Assembly (NCBI GenBank): GCA_951213105.1
Contig: OX578140.1
Location: 31,656,018-31,720,017 of the forward strand
Source: Amaurobius ferox
Lineage: Eukaryota > Arthropoda > Arachnida > Araneae > Amaurobiidae
DNA: 64,000 nt
Reading direction: 5' to 3'
A program made the translations under genes and the position numbers. The notes under the pieces were generated by a model. It did no database searches and was not told the origin of the DNA. It saw nothing but the letters and a program-made list of their open reading frames with translations. Shown here in pieces: positions 11,411 through 24,119 of this stretch (position 1 is the first letter of the stretch; every line of letters starts with the position of its first letter).

Positions 11411-12604
11411 TTATTAGTTCGTATTCAGCCACACCCAAACGTGCGACTCTGCACATAACAGGCTATTTTACAGGCCTAGTACGTTTCTTTGTTAAAAACT
11501 ATTTGTATGCAAAATGGTTCTGCTGGCTAGTTTCCGGGTGCGGACACCGGTCATGTATGTAAATTTTGTGTCTACACATTGTTTCTTTCGCCCAATATGC
11601 TAATTTTTTACTTTGTTATATAACTTTTGGACATGAGTGCTTATTCATAAATGGGACCCTATATTAGACAAAGCAAGTACAAATTGTTTATATATTTATC
11701 TATTAGGTTCGAAGTTATAAGTATACAAATTGTTTACATTTAACGCTCCGATTTCAGCCGCATACCCTGACCATAGATGTTATTCATGACTAAGTAAATG
11801 TACGAAATACAATAAAATGCCGTATGAATGCTTCAATTATTTGATTCGATTCGTATTTCTAGAAACGATTTCTCTGTATTCTTTAAATAGCATGTTATCG
11901 ATTTCCCTCAATTTCAAAATTAAAGAAATAATACAGAAATATTATTATTGGAAAAAGAAGTAGAAATGACTGAAGTTTCATAAATGGAGGTGGCTCGTCT
12001 TTTCATTTTTTTTTATTCAAAAATTTATGATAACAAATAAAAATACAATAAAATGTAAAAGAATTGAAAAGGTTTTATAATAAAAAGAAGGATGAATGAA
12101 AATGTAATGAAAAGAGATAAAATGTCTTTTAAAGTGAAAGTTGTTTGATTGCTTAAGATTCAGTATTTTTTACGACAAAAAAACTTTTGACGAAAAATAA
12201 ATAAACCAAATTTCGCGACGTAAGATAAAGTAAAACATCATGATTGTTTAAATTATTGTCTATTGTAAATGAATATTTCCACAAAAGTAAAGTTTAAAGA
12301 CCGAGAAAAGAAACAGCGAAAGTCCCTTTCTTAAAATTCCATTTTAGAATATTTGTTTGCACAAAAGGAAAATTAAAAAAAAATTTACTATGACATTAAA
12401 TATTGCACTACTTTATCAAAACTGACATTTTTAAACAAGTGAACAAACACTTCAGATTCGCTGGAATATATACGGACTGCGCCTGAAGAATTAATATATA
12501 TTTTACAAAATATTTTTAGTAAAGACTACAAATTTAGTAAAATGACTTTATATAAAAACACCATTAATGACATACACGAAAATTTACAAGCGTGTCAAAA
12601 CGCT
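11411..12604. other. Unassigned AT-rich stretch between the two E copies
   Basis: About 1.2 kb of A-rich sequence with poly-A/T runs. No open frame, repeat copy or RNA gene seen. Confidence 0.5.
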
Positions 12605-12958
12605 TTCAGACGTCATAACGTCCATCATTAGTGGCAATATTCAATTCAGACGTCATAACGTCCATCATTAGTGGCAATATTCAATTCAGACGTCATAACG
12701 TCCATCATTAGTGGCAATATTCAATTCAGACGTCATAACGTCCATCATTAGTGGCAATATTCAATTCAGACGTCATAACGTCCATCATTAGTGGCAATAT
12801 TCAATTCAGACGTCATAACGTCCATCATTAGTGGCAATATTCAATTCAGACGTCATAACGTCCATCATTAGTGGCAATATTCAATTCAGACGTCATAACG
12901 TCCATCATTAGTGGCAATATTCAATTCAGACGTCATAACGTCCATCATTAGTGGCAAT
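12605..12958. repeat. 40-bp tandem repeat, nine units
   Basis: The unit begins TTCAGACGTCATAACGTCCA and continues TCATTAGTGGCAATATTCAA. Eight full units are identical in every base and the ninth breaks off at GGCAAT. Each unit holds the palindrome GACGTC and a second CGTC. Directly followed by TCTCTCTA, where repeat E2 starts. Confidence 0.95.
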
Positions 12959-14560
12959 CTCTCTAAATTAAAAAAAGTAGCTACCGCCCCAGCAGCTGTT
13001 TGACAAATTTCGCGTTTCTCGAATTTCTATGGGACGTACCGCAAAATCTATAACGTATAAAATTATGAAAGTTGGTACATTTGTAGAGATACATTAGGGG
13101 GATACACTGATATAAACTCTTTTTCGATTTAAGATTTAGTTTAGGAGATATTTGATGTTAAATTCAAAGGAAGAGTTTTTGAGCTGCGAGTTCGCGTGCT
13201 AGTCAGACTAACAATAAAAGAACCTCCAATTTTTGGTGACATGTACCTACATATTTGAAATTTCGCAGGACGGAGCCCTTTTTTTAAATTTAGGTTTAGT
13301 TAATGAGTTATTCAATCTTTTATGCACTTCTGACGTGAACATTTTCATTCTTTACAGGTGCAGATTTAATTGGCCGAGGCGATTGCTAGCTTCCTTCTGA
13401 TTGGTTTTTGGCAGAAACGTTACAAAATGGGCGAGGACTAAGTTATTGAAACATTAAAAACTTTAAAGATATAGATCTTTATTTCTAAACATGACTACAG
13501 CGTTGGTAGTGTACTTTAGAAAATGTGAAATGATGATAATCAAATGACTTAACGTTTATTCCGACAAACAAACAAAGCGTTTCACAACTATTGTTGTCAT
13601 GAATATCAGGATGTCATTGTTATATTAAACAACAATTAAATGTTTTATTGCTGTAAATATATGTATACTGAAAGCGTAACACGTATTATGAAACTGTATT
13701 AAGAACAAGTAGCAAGACCTACATGTATGCAATTTTTCCGTTTATTCCTAATACAGTTAGCTATCGTTCTTAATAGCATGAGGCAAGAAAGAATTCGTGG
13801 TGCAGGTTCAGCGAGCGCAAGGAAGTAGAAGGCGAAGCCTTCCAACTCACGAAGCGATATTCTTAGATGGCGAGTGTAGCAATTTGGGAGCTGAGCTTGG
13901 TGACGTTGTTCGCGAAGTAAAAGGAGTTGCTGAGCGTGAACTAATAATGAGACGAAGCCCCTACGTGGACATCACACCTGCCGTGAGTTGCGATTAACGA
14001 GTGACAGTCAATGGAGAGCGGAGTCCTGGGATTCTGCGAGCGTCAGTGAGCGTTAGCGATTTGGATGCCCGACTCGTGAATCGAGATACGAGGTTAATGA
14101 GCGGTAGCCAATGGAGGGCGAAGTCTGCGAGCGTAAGCGAGTTTGGGACACGTAGGCGATCGTGTGAGCCGTCCGATTGAGCGGCATCCAATTGAGGGAG
14201 GAACAACGGGATTCTACGAGCGTTAGTGAGCATAAGCGATTTGGAAGCGAAGCCTCTCGACTCGGGAATCCAGATAAGGGTTAATGAGCGGTAGCCAATG
14301 GAGATCGAGGACTCGGGATTCTGCGAGCGTCAGCGCGCAGGGGACACGTACTCCATCGTGTGAGCAGTAAAGTGTACGACATCCAATGGAGGCCGGAGCC
14401 CCGGGATTCTGCAATCGTCAGTGAGCGGCAACAATTTGGAGGCGAAGCCTCTCGACTCGTGAATCGAGATACTGTGTTAATAAGGGGTAGCTAATGGAGG
14501 GCGGAGATTCGGTCGAGCGTCATCGAGTATGGGACAAATTATGAATAATTATCCACACTG
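12959..14560 (+). repeat. Repeat E, copy E2
   Basis: Aligns with E1 from the ATCTCTCT junction: the AT-rich head at 12959-13785 and the GC-rich modules at 13785-14540, with many substitutions and fewer modules than E1. It carries exact GCGAAGC at 13832, 14247 and 14452; the first lies in GAAGGCGAAGCCTTC, a perfect 6-bp-stem hairpin with a GAA loop. The array ends at about 14535, where AT-rich DNA resumes. Confidence 0.75.
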
Positions 14561-15565
14561 CATAATATTTCGAAATTTTTAAATTTTGAAACATTCTGTT
14601 TTAATCATGGAAATTGCGAAACAAATATATAGTTAAACATAGTTATCGATTGCTAGATAGAATGGCAACACATAAAATGGTCATTCGTTGAGTCATATCC
14701 ACACCTTACAGGCAGATAAACATAAATGCATGCACGTACACACTTACAAAGATAGGTAAACAACTTTCGAAAAGTTTTTGAAACGTATTCAAGAACTCTT
14801 AGAACGTGAATTGCCGTCTGAATTCTCATTTTCGACAATTTTCATGAACACAATAACTTTTTTATACAATGAGATATTTAAAATAGATAAGACCTTTAAA
14901 TGAATATAAACACGAAAGAAACAATTATTTTTAAAGAAAATCTATGTTTTGATCATAGCAGATACTTTATACACAAATATTTTTAATGTATTTTTTCTTC
15001 ATTATTGGAAGTTATCCACGCATTACTAAACTAACCAACTTTCTAATGTTACTTTCTGGTATCACTTGGAGCATGTTCAGATAAAAGCGATGTCAATACC
15101 GTATATACAAGGTATCTTCCTGCATTAATAACTAAGTCCCTTTTCGTGTTCTTATCTTTCGAAAAACTATAGCACCGAAACAGAGTACATATTATCTAAC
15201 AAGCATTCAAGGTCACTAAAATAAACATCTGGATAATTTTGCAAAAAAGTTTAATGTGGGTAGAAAATGACATTATTCTCCGGTTGAAATTTATTTTTCT
15301 CTCATATTATTTACGATCTTTGAGAGATTTTTTTTATCGCGAGAGATAACATATGAAAAGTTATTATTCAAAATGACAGTGAACTGCAGGTTTGCATTTA
15401 TCTAATATTTTACTTGGGTACTTGGTACATTTTTTAAAGCCGCCAACTTTCAACACGATGACAATATATTGACAGCGGTTTATTATCAATTCAATTACAT
15501 ATCAATTTATTATATTTAAGAACGGGAGGCCGATTGCATTAGTTTCCTCATCAAAATTACGTATC
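14561..15565. other. Unassigned AT-rich stretch
   Basis: About 1 kb without recognisable gene, repeat copy or RNA. Short ORFs have no family features. Confidence 0.5.
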
Positions 15566-17975
15566 TATAGGGTTATTCCATGTGAAATCACCCAATTCTA
15601 AATTTATTGCTTGCTTGACCACTTTGTTAATTTTTTAGATTTTCACCATAGGTGTTCTTGCTAGTGACCTGCTCAAAAATATTTTTTTTATCTGCTGCCA
15701 TCTTGGATTTATGCTCATTTTTCGTTACTGCGGGAAGAAAAAACGAGCGTTTACAAGGGTTTTGAAAAAAAGTTGCTGTGTGATTTCTATTACAGATAGA
15801 ATGTTCCAGTTTTCACTGCCTTAAAGTAGAGATTATTCTGGCCTTTTAGAAAATGTATATATATGTAAGATAAGATTTTGGTAACTGGGTCTTTAATGGG
15901 CTTAAATATAGCCATCGTAACTAGAAATTTTGCCAATTTTAAAGGTCTGTAAAATCAAAAAGGCTTGAAAACACAAGATGGAATTTTTTTTCAAGCACTG
16001 TGAGTGATAGGCTTTTCAGCCACGGTGAAACAAATCCGGGGTGGTAAGCCTTTCTGTCCGATTTTTAGTTCCGAAATCGGAAAATTTCCAAAATTTGTGA
16101 ATTTCAAGGTCAAATATCTCAAAAGGGGGACTTGCCAAAAATAAGAAATTTTGGCCATGGATACTCCTACTAGTACTTAGTAAAACCTGTGAATTTCATT
16201 TTGGGGTTCATACTGATGTTTATTTTACAGGCTGTCAAATATCTCTAAAAATGACATCGTGAAAACATAATAATTAATAGGCTTAAAGTGACCTGATTTC
16301 CATTATTATATAATCTAGTTATTTTATAAGGATAAACAAAAATTAAAATAGATACATCGATTATATTTTGTGTAAAAAGTTAGGCCATATGCAATTCTGC
16401 CCATTATCACAGTGCAACTTTTCTTACAATTGTTTCTAAAATTATATTTCATTCACCATTGTACAGGATATGCTATGAAATAAACTATTACTCTTAACTA
16501 AAAATAAACTAATACATACCTTTGTGTTTGTTAATCAACAATCATCTATAAGATAACCCATTTTTTCCTATGTGCTTAGTGGCAGTTTTGTGCTTTACTA
16601 TTTACAGAACAAGGTAGTCAGAATGACATTTGTTGTACAAGATGAAATCCAGAGTTATCACTGGATTAACGCCCAAGCCATCTGAGAAATAATAAATTTT
16701 CTTTAGATTTGGGATGAACGTTTGAACAAATGAAACCAGCTGCTTTTGGAAAGCGTAAACAGCAGTTGTGTTGTGTACAATACAGTCACTAATAATACAA
16801 AGGCTTTTAATGCATAGATCATCTAAAGAATTAGTCTTAAAGTAGACACAAAAGGGATGGACAGTGGCTTGGGCATTAATCCAGTGATAACTCTGGATTT
16901 CATCTTGTACAACAAATGTCATTCTGACTACCTTGTTCTGTAAATAGTAAAGCACAAAACTGCCAGTAAGCACATAGGAAAAAATGGATTATCTTATAGA
17001 TGATTGCTGATTAACAAACACAAAGGTATGTATTAGTTTATTTTTAGTTAAGAGTAACAGTTTATTTCATAGCATATCCTGTACAATGGTGAATGAAATA
17101 TAATTTTAGAAACAATTGTAAGAAAAGTTGCACTGTGATAATGGGCAGAAATGCATATGGCCTAACATTTTACACAAAATATAATCGATGTATCTGTTTT
17201 AATTTTTGTTTACCTTATAAAATAATTAGATTATAAAATAATGGAAATCAGGTCACTTTAAGCCTATTAATTATTATGTTTTCACGATGTAATTTTTAGA
17301 GATATTTGACAGCCTGTAAAATAAACATCAGTATGAACCCCAAAATAAAATTCACAGGTTTTACTAAGTACTAGTAGGAGTAACCATGGCCAAAATTTCT
17401 TATTTTTGGCAGGTCCGCCTTTTGAGATATTTGACCTTGAAATTCACAAATTTTGGAAATATTCCGAATATGGAACTAAAAATCGGACAGAAAGGCTTAC
17501 CACCCCGGATTTGTTTCACCATGGCTGAAGAGCTTATCACTCATAGTTCTTGAAAAAAAAATTCCATCTTGTGATTTCAAGCCCTTTTGATTTTACAGAC
17601 CTTTGAAATTTGCAAAATTTCTAGTTACGATGGCTATATTTAAGCCCATTAAAGTCCCAGTTACCAAAATCTTATCTTACATATATATATACATTTTCTA
17701 GAAGGCCAGAATCTCTACTTTAAGGCAGTGAAAACTAGAGTATTCTATCTGTAATAGAAATCACACAGCAACATTTTTCAAAACCCTTGTAAACGTTCGT
17801 GTTTACTTCCCGCAGTAACGAAAAATGAGCATAAATCCAAGATGGCAGCAGATAAAAAAAAATAAAAATATTTTTGAGCAGGTCACTAGCAAGAACACCT
17901 ATGGTGAGAATATAAAAAATTAACAAAATGGTCAAGCAACCACCTCTGGGTGATTTGACATGGGATAACCCTATA
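15566..17975. mobile_element. Foldback element: 1.1-kb inverted repeat around a 184-bp centre
   Basis: Left arm 15566-16680 and right arm 16865-17975 are reverse complements with modest divergence. The ends are TATAGGGTTATTCCATG on the left and the matching ATAACCCTATA on the right, next to TA-rich DNA. The arms contain the same blocks in mirror order (for example GGTCACTAGCAAGAACACC at 17881 against its complement near 15650). The centre 16681-16864 is unique and open in one frame on the minus strand. This is the form of an inverted-duplicated DNA transposon; the superfamily is not identified. Confidence 0.85.
16681..16937 (-). pseudogene. Exon-like coding fragment inside the foldback
   Basis: On the minus strand a splice-acceptor-like CTATTTACAG ends at 16938; the frame then reads about 85 codons: VVRMTFVVQDEIQSYHW, INAQATVHPFCVYFK, SLCIISDCIVHNTTAVYAF and IPNLKKIYYFSDGL. 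After FSDGL the frame runs into the other arm (antisense of itself), so the protein end is artificial. The pattern QDEIQ..HW.N.QAT.HPF...Y / ISD..H.T / I.YFSDG recurs, from memory, in uncharacterised repetitive proteins of invertebrates; I cannot verify this here. It is either a piece of the element's own transposase gene or a captured host exon. Confidence 0.5.
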
Positions 17976-19850
17976 TATACTAATTGCCAAGTGTCCGTCT
18001 GTCTGCCTGTCCGTTATACATGTTTAGGCACTTTCCGAATAGATAGAGACTTGCAATTTGGTATACGGCACGGTCGTTCGATAAAACCACTTGGAAAAAT
18101 CGAATTTTTCGAAAACGTTCTGTAAAGGGGGGTGCTCCACACCAAAACGTTCGAAAATTGAATTGTTAGGAAACCATGCTTTTCGATAAGATAGACTTCA
18201 AATTTGGTGTATGGGTAAACCGTTCGAAGGATAGAAAGTGTGCAATTTCAGATTTTCAATATTTGCCACTCTAAGGGGGTGCCGCACAGAAAAATGTTCG
18301 ATTTGCCGAAGAAATGAGAAACGCTTGCTTTAATATTTGATAGAGGCTTGAAATTTGGTATATGGGCTAATCATTTGATGAAACCACCCAAGACAAAATA
18401 GTTTTTGAAAAATGTCCTTTTAAGAGGGTGTTCCAGAGGAAATGTTCGAAAGCTGAAATGACGAAAAATTATGCTTTTGGTTGGGACAGAGACTTCAAAT
18501 TTTGGTGTACGGGTATATAGTTCGAAAGGAAGAGTATGTGCAATTTTATTTTTCCAATATCTTCTAATTTAGGGAGTGCCGCAAACCGTTCGATTTTCGG
18601 AATCGATTTTCAAACTGTTCGATTTTCCGAATAAATGAGAAATTCCACCTTTAAATTTTGATAGAGGCTTGAAATTTGGTATATGGGCTAATCATTTAAT
18701 GAAAACACCCAAGACAAATAGAGTTTCTCAGAAATGTTCGATTAAGGGGTGCTCCAGAGGAAAACGTTCGAAATATGAGATGATAGAAAACGTGCTTCGG
18801 AATGAGATAGAGATTTCAAATTTGGTGCACGGGTAGTTAGTTTGGAAGGAAGAAAGTGTACAATTTTAGTTTTCCAAAATTTTCTAATTTAGGGGATGCC
18901 GCACACCACAATTTTCGATTTTCACAATAAAGGAGAAACGCCCCTTTTCAAACGTGATAGAGACTTGATATTTGGTATATGGGCGAATCATTTAATAGTA
19001 AACCCAATCGGAATGGAGTTTTTCAAAAATGTCAATTTAAGGGGGTTGGTACTGCACACAAAAACGATCGAAAGATGAAATGATAGAAAAAGTATGTTTC
19101 CCGATGAGATAGAGCCTTCAAATTTGGTGTACAGGTAAATAGTTGGAAAGGTAGAAAGTGTGCAATTTCAGTTTTCCAATAATTGCTTTTCTAGATGATT
19201 TTTCTGTTCGATTTGTCAAATGAATGAGAAACGGCGCCTTTAATGTTGATGGAGGCTTGAAATTTGGTATATGGGCTAATCATTTCATGAAAACAGTCAA
19301 GACGAATATATTTTATCAAAAATGTTCGTTTAAGGTTATGCTACAGAGAACATCGTTCGAAATATGAAATGGTAAAAAAGCATGCTTCGGAATGGGATAG
19401 AGATTTCAAATTTAGTGTACGGGTAGATAGTTGGAAAGGGAGAAAGTGTGTAATATCAGATGTATCATATTTGCTACTTTAGGAAGTGCCGCATACCAAT
19501 ATGTTCGATTTTCCGAATAAATCTAACGCTTCCTTTTAAATGTGATAGTGGCTTGATATTTGGTATATGGACCAATCAACTGATAAAAAACTCAAGATGA
19601 ATAGTTTTTCAAAAATGTTTATTTATATGGGTGTGCTCTACATAAAAACATTCCAAAGGGGAAATGATAAAATAACATGCTTCGGGATGAGATAGAGACT
19701 TTAATTTGATGCACGAGTAGATAGTTCGAAAGGAAGAAGTGCGCAATTTAAGTTTTCCAATATTTTCTTTAGTGGGTTTTGCACACCAAAATATTCGATT
19801 TGCTGTATAAATGTAAAACGCGAATTAGACAAAATTTTACTTTAATCTGG
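17976..19850 (+). repeat. Degenerate 300-bp tandem array
   Basis: Starts TACTAATTGCCAAGTGTCCG followed by GTCTGTCTGCC. The marker GGCTTGAAATTTGGTATATG (or GACTTGATATTTGG) falls near 18344, 18663, 18959, 19250 and 19550, a spacing of 291-319 bases. Each unit has two halves, one with TTTGGTATATGGGC and one with TTTGGTGTACGGGT. Copies are about 70-80% alike by eye. The same array, reversed, is at 44330-45405. Confidence 0.8.
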
Positions 19851-20439
19851 AGTTGCTTAATGCAAGACCGTTGATTTTCATCTCGTATTCGGCTAGTAAA
19901 TAACTATTTAATTAATATCTTTACAATTACTTAATATTTCTCTGATTTTGCTATTGATTTATATGGGTCATTTTGAAACCCAGTGGCTAATATTTTTGTG
20001 ATTTCATTAACAAATTTTTAATTGTAACAGAATTTGGTACTAATAATAATATACATACGTCGTCAAAATGCCGATAATTGTTAAAATTTTGATGAATAGT
20101 TTTTTAGGTACAACATTTACATACATTCCACACACAGACATATACATACATTCCACACACAGACATAAACATATACACAAATACACAAATACACACATAA
20201 ACACATACACATATATGCGTCAAGCTACATATAACTGAATCACGATCTCTGATGACCTAAGTGTATAAACAACTCGAAAAACGTTTTTAATAGTTTAAAG
20301 AACGTTACAATAAATACGCAGCTCACACTCTGTAAATAAATTGAATTCAAAGCAAAATACTGCGCAAATAAAATGCAAAATGCATACATCATTTTGGAAA
20401 AAAACGCTATGGCTCTTCTTCAGTGCAAACTGGTCCAAA
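19851..20439. other. Unassigned stretch with a CA-rich tract
   Basis: From 20105 to 20215 the sequence is a mixed ACACA/CATAC tract with two copies of ACATACATTCCACACACAGA. The rest is unassigned AT-rich DNA. Confidence 0.55.
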
Positions 20440-21243
20440 TTATCCTATTTGGCGAGTAGCTGTTAGCAATTAATAATAACAATTAACATAAAGGGATCCA
20501 AATAATCCCATTTGGCGAGCAGCTATTAGCAATTAATATTAACAATTAACATACAGGGTACAAATTTTCCCATTTAGCGAGTAGCTGCTAGCAATTAATA
20601 TTAACAATTAACATAAAGGGGTCCAAATAATCCCATTTGGCGAGCAGCTGTTAGCAATTAATATTAACAATTAACGTGAAGAGTACAAATTTTTCCATTT
20701 GGCGAGTAGCTGTTAGTAATAAATATTAACAATTAACATAAAGGGATACAAATAATCCCATTTGGCGAGTAGCTGTTAGCAATTAATATTAACAATTAAC
20801 GTAAAGAGTACACATTTTCCCATTTAGCGAGTAGCTGTTACTAATTAATATTAACAATTAACATAAAGGGGTACAAATAATCCCATTTGGCGAGCAGCTG
20901 TTAGCAATTAATATTAACAATTAACGTGAAGAGTACAAATTTTTCCATTTGGCGAGTAGCTGTTAGTAATAAATATTAACAATTAACATAAAGGGATACA
21001 AATAATCCCATTTGGCTTGTAGCTGTTAGCAATTAATATTAACAATTAACGTGAAGAGTACAAATTTTCCCATTTGGCGAGTAGCTGTTAGCAATAAATA
21101 CTAACAATTAACATAAAGGGGTACAAATAATCCCATTTGGCGAGTAGCTGTTAGCAATTAATATTAACAATTAACATAAAGGTGTCCAAATAATCGCATT
21201 TGGCGAGTAGCTGTTAGCAATTAATATTAACAATTAACATAAA
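20440..21243. repeat. 62-bp satellite with 125- and 250-bp higher-order structure, 13 units
   Basis: CATTTGGCGAGTAGCTGTTA starts units at 20448, 20511, 20573, 20636, 20698, 20761, 20823, 20886, 20948, 21011, 21073, 21136 and 21199 (steps 62 or 63). Units mostly alternate between a linker like AAAGGGGTACAAATAATCCC and one like GTGAAGAGTACAAATTTTTCC, giving a 125-bp dimer. The stretch from about 20593 recurs almost unchanged from about 20843, a 250-bp block. Confidence 0.9.
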
Positions 21244-21688
21244 TTGAAGGATAATATTCTTTTTTGAATATTGTTTAGTAACTGATCTTTATCCTTGATT
21301 CTTTGTCCTGCGAAAGGAAGCAATGATTGTCTACGAAACTGGTTGATACTTTTATTTTCCGTTTTCTGCTCTATTTTTATTAACAACTATTTTTATCCAC
21401 TGGAGTTTTTGACAGCAACTTGAGTTAATTGTGTTAGGATCAAGCTCCCATCTCAGATAACAACATATACAAAAGTTTGCATAATTGTGACGCATGCCAG
21501 TTTACTTGTTAGCATTGTAGCTATAGGCTATGTTAGTGAATATATTTAATGCGAAACCAGTCTAATGATACTATTACGTGCAATGGAAGCGCGATTCAAA
21601 TTATTTTTTTCGTATAAAATAAATAATTCTTAACGACATTTTTACGATATAAATACCTAATAAGTTATAGAATCTATATATATTCAAA
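21244..21688. other. Unassigned AT-rich gap
   Basis: No gene or repeat copy recognised between the satellite and element G1. Confidence 0.5.
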
Positions 21689-22916
21689 CAAGAAAGTTCA
21701 ATCATGCTTAAGGCATTGATTATGAAACACTTTCCAACCTCAATGCAATTTTATTTAAAAAAGTCGAAAATGCAATACATTCCTCGGTAATATTTTAAAA
21801 CTTATCACGATACTACATTGATTTATTATATTTGAAAACTTAAACCTTCATTGAAAAAAATGAACTTCATTCAAAAGACGGCATTGAAATATAAATTGCG
21901 TGGTTTAAATATCTCTAAAATGCAATACATTCCACGGTAATATTTTTACATCTATCATAATACTACGATAATTTATTATATTTGAAAACTTCATCGAAAA
22001 CAACTGAAATTAATTCAAATGACGTCATAGAAAAAATAACACGCCTGGATCTCTCTATAAAAGCAGGATTTCATTCATAACTTTCTCCATTTCATTCATG
22101 ACAATACTATAATAATTTATTTTATTTAAAAATTAAGACCATGGAGCTACAATTCATAAACTTTATACTTAAAACTTCATCGAAAAATATCGTCCTTCTG
22201 TTTATAAAATCAATTAATATTTCATTCATATCAGCCATGCAGACTCCATGGACTGAATTATTTTGTGTTAAAGAAATACAGTAATTCTAATACAACTCAT
22301 TCTACATATTTTGCTGTTTACATTTTACATAGGTGAAAAATAGGCTTAATTGTAGAAATAATCAAATTTGAATGAGAATTTAAACTCAAATATATTGTCA
22401 TTGTGTTGTTTTAGTATGTAGATGCACAGAATTTAAGCAGAAATAAAGTAGTTTTAGGATGGATACAACACTCAATATGAATTAAAAAGAACTTTAAAAA
22501 ATCACGAATTTGAAACAAGATGGATGCCATATCTCATTTTGAAGTGGGTCATGTGATCGTTTCATATCATGGTCACGTGATCGTTTCATATAAGATGTGT
22601 AATTATTATTTTAATTTTTATTTAAAAAACTACTGAATATATTTAGCTGAATTTTTTTTTATATATTTTATGGAACAATTTGACTACTACCTAAAATTTT
22701 CGAAGCAATTTGTGAATTTTAAATCCGCTTAAAAAATGTTAGAAAAATTAGGTCCCATAGGGCTCAATGTATTTCATTTTTTCAACCCGGGTTCAATCCA
22801 AAACTAATTGTATGATATTATTCATTTATATTCCCATAGGTCCTACAGACCGTCTGAACAACATACTAAAATTTCATTTTGATTAAGTCATTTTTACTGC
22901 AGTTATCGTGCTAACG

Positions 22917-22954
<38 letters not shown>

Positions 22955-23000
22955 ATGAACAAAGTCATAAACACTTTTCAACTTTGTTGTAAAGTGTTAA
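21689..23000 (+). mobile_element. Family G (GACA-repeat) element, copy G1, without nested insert
   Basis: Starts ACAAGAAAGTTCAATCATGC and ends with (GACA)n at 22916-22954 followed by a hairpin: arms AACACTTT and AAAGTGTT around CAAC-TTT-GTTG. Contains the block TTAGGTCCCATAGGGCTCAA and the CCTACAGACCGTCTGAACAA block shared with G2 and G3. Inside, a roughly 150-bp segment with AATGCAATACATTCC occurs twice. Non-coding. Tetranucleotide repeat plus 3' hairpin fits DINE-1/HINE-like elements. Confidence 0.75.
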
Positions 23001-24119
23001 AAACAGTTATAACTACAGTTATGGCAGCGGTTATTACGCATACCGTAACATAGCTTTTAAGAGATCTTTAAATACGGTTTCCCCTTTTAACACAATCTTT
23101 AGATATAATCAATAATACATATTAGTTTTGAAAAGTAGTAAAAATGCAATAAACTTTACAACTCAAATTTCTAAGATATGAAAATGAAGTTATATAAAAT
23201 TAATAAGCTTTTTTTTTCTTCTATTGAATGTTTTTGCCGATATCGCTTTACAGAAAGAACGATGAAATTTTATTTCACTTTTAGTGCAGCCATGAATAAA
23301 TGCTTATGAGTTTTTCCTGTTCAGAACTAACTCACTCATTTTCTTTCAAATATATCTTATGATTCAAACAAATTTTTCCCAAACAACATTTTTGAGAAGA
23401 TTTGCGCATTTCTTCCTAGAATTCGAATTTTAAAGGTGGCTGTGAGTTTTAATTTAGAAAATTATTTACCTAAACTGCAGTTTTTATAATTTTCATTTAG
23501 TACTTGGCTTTTATTTTGTAGAAAATATTGACTTTCAACTTATTGTCCTTGTTTTTTAATATAAAGGAAAATGATATAAGCTCTGGGTTTTGTTTTTCCG
23601 ATTTTTGCAAGTACTTTTAGGAATTTTTTAGTTAGACATAGCTGATTTACTAGTTTATGTCGAAATGTCCTTTATGGAAATATTTAATGATAGAGTTTAG
23701 ATTGGCAGATTAATGAATGTTTATGCTGACTAATCTTATATAATAGCATTTGTCTGTGTTTCTAAGTCTGATGTGTGGCTGTCTGTGTTTGTAGCTGAAA
23801 ATGGAAAAGTCAGCCAGCAACGAAATTTGCTAGAGAGATGCATCACGTTTTCAGATAATGCATCTCGGCGAAATTTTTGCAAAATCCGAATTAGTTTAAA
23901 AGTTACGGACTTTTAAAGTCGAAACTCACTATTGTCCGCCATTTCGTATAACCAAATTTATTCATTCATTGACATTACAGACTGCATTCGTGAGCAGGTG
24001 TTTTGATTAAATTGAATACATTTTGTCGGGACAAAGCAAACCCAGCTGCTACCAAACTTAGAGGATTTAATTTATAGGTTTTCTAAATTTGCAAATTTAA
24101 AAGATTTCGTTCTATTTTT
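23001..24119. other. Unassigned AT-rich stretch
   Basis: About 1.1 kb. A less AT-rich block at 23740-23960 (with GTCTGTGTTTCTAAGTCTG) resembles a worn repeat but has no second copy that I can see in the window. Confidence 0.5.

Noticed and set aside
12605..12958. CRISPR array
   Set aside because: The 40-bp units are contiguous with no spacers, and the context is eukaryotic.
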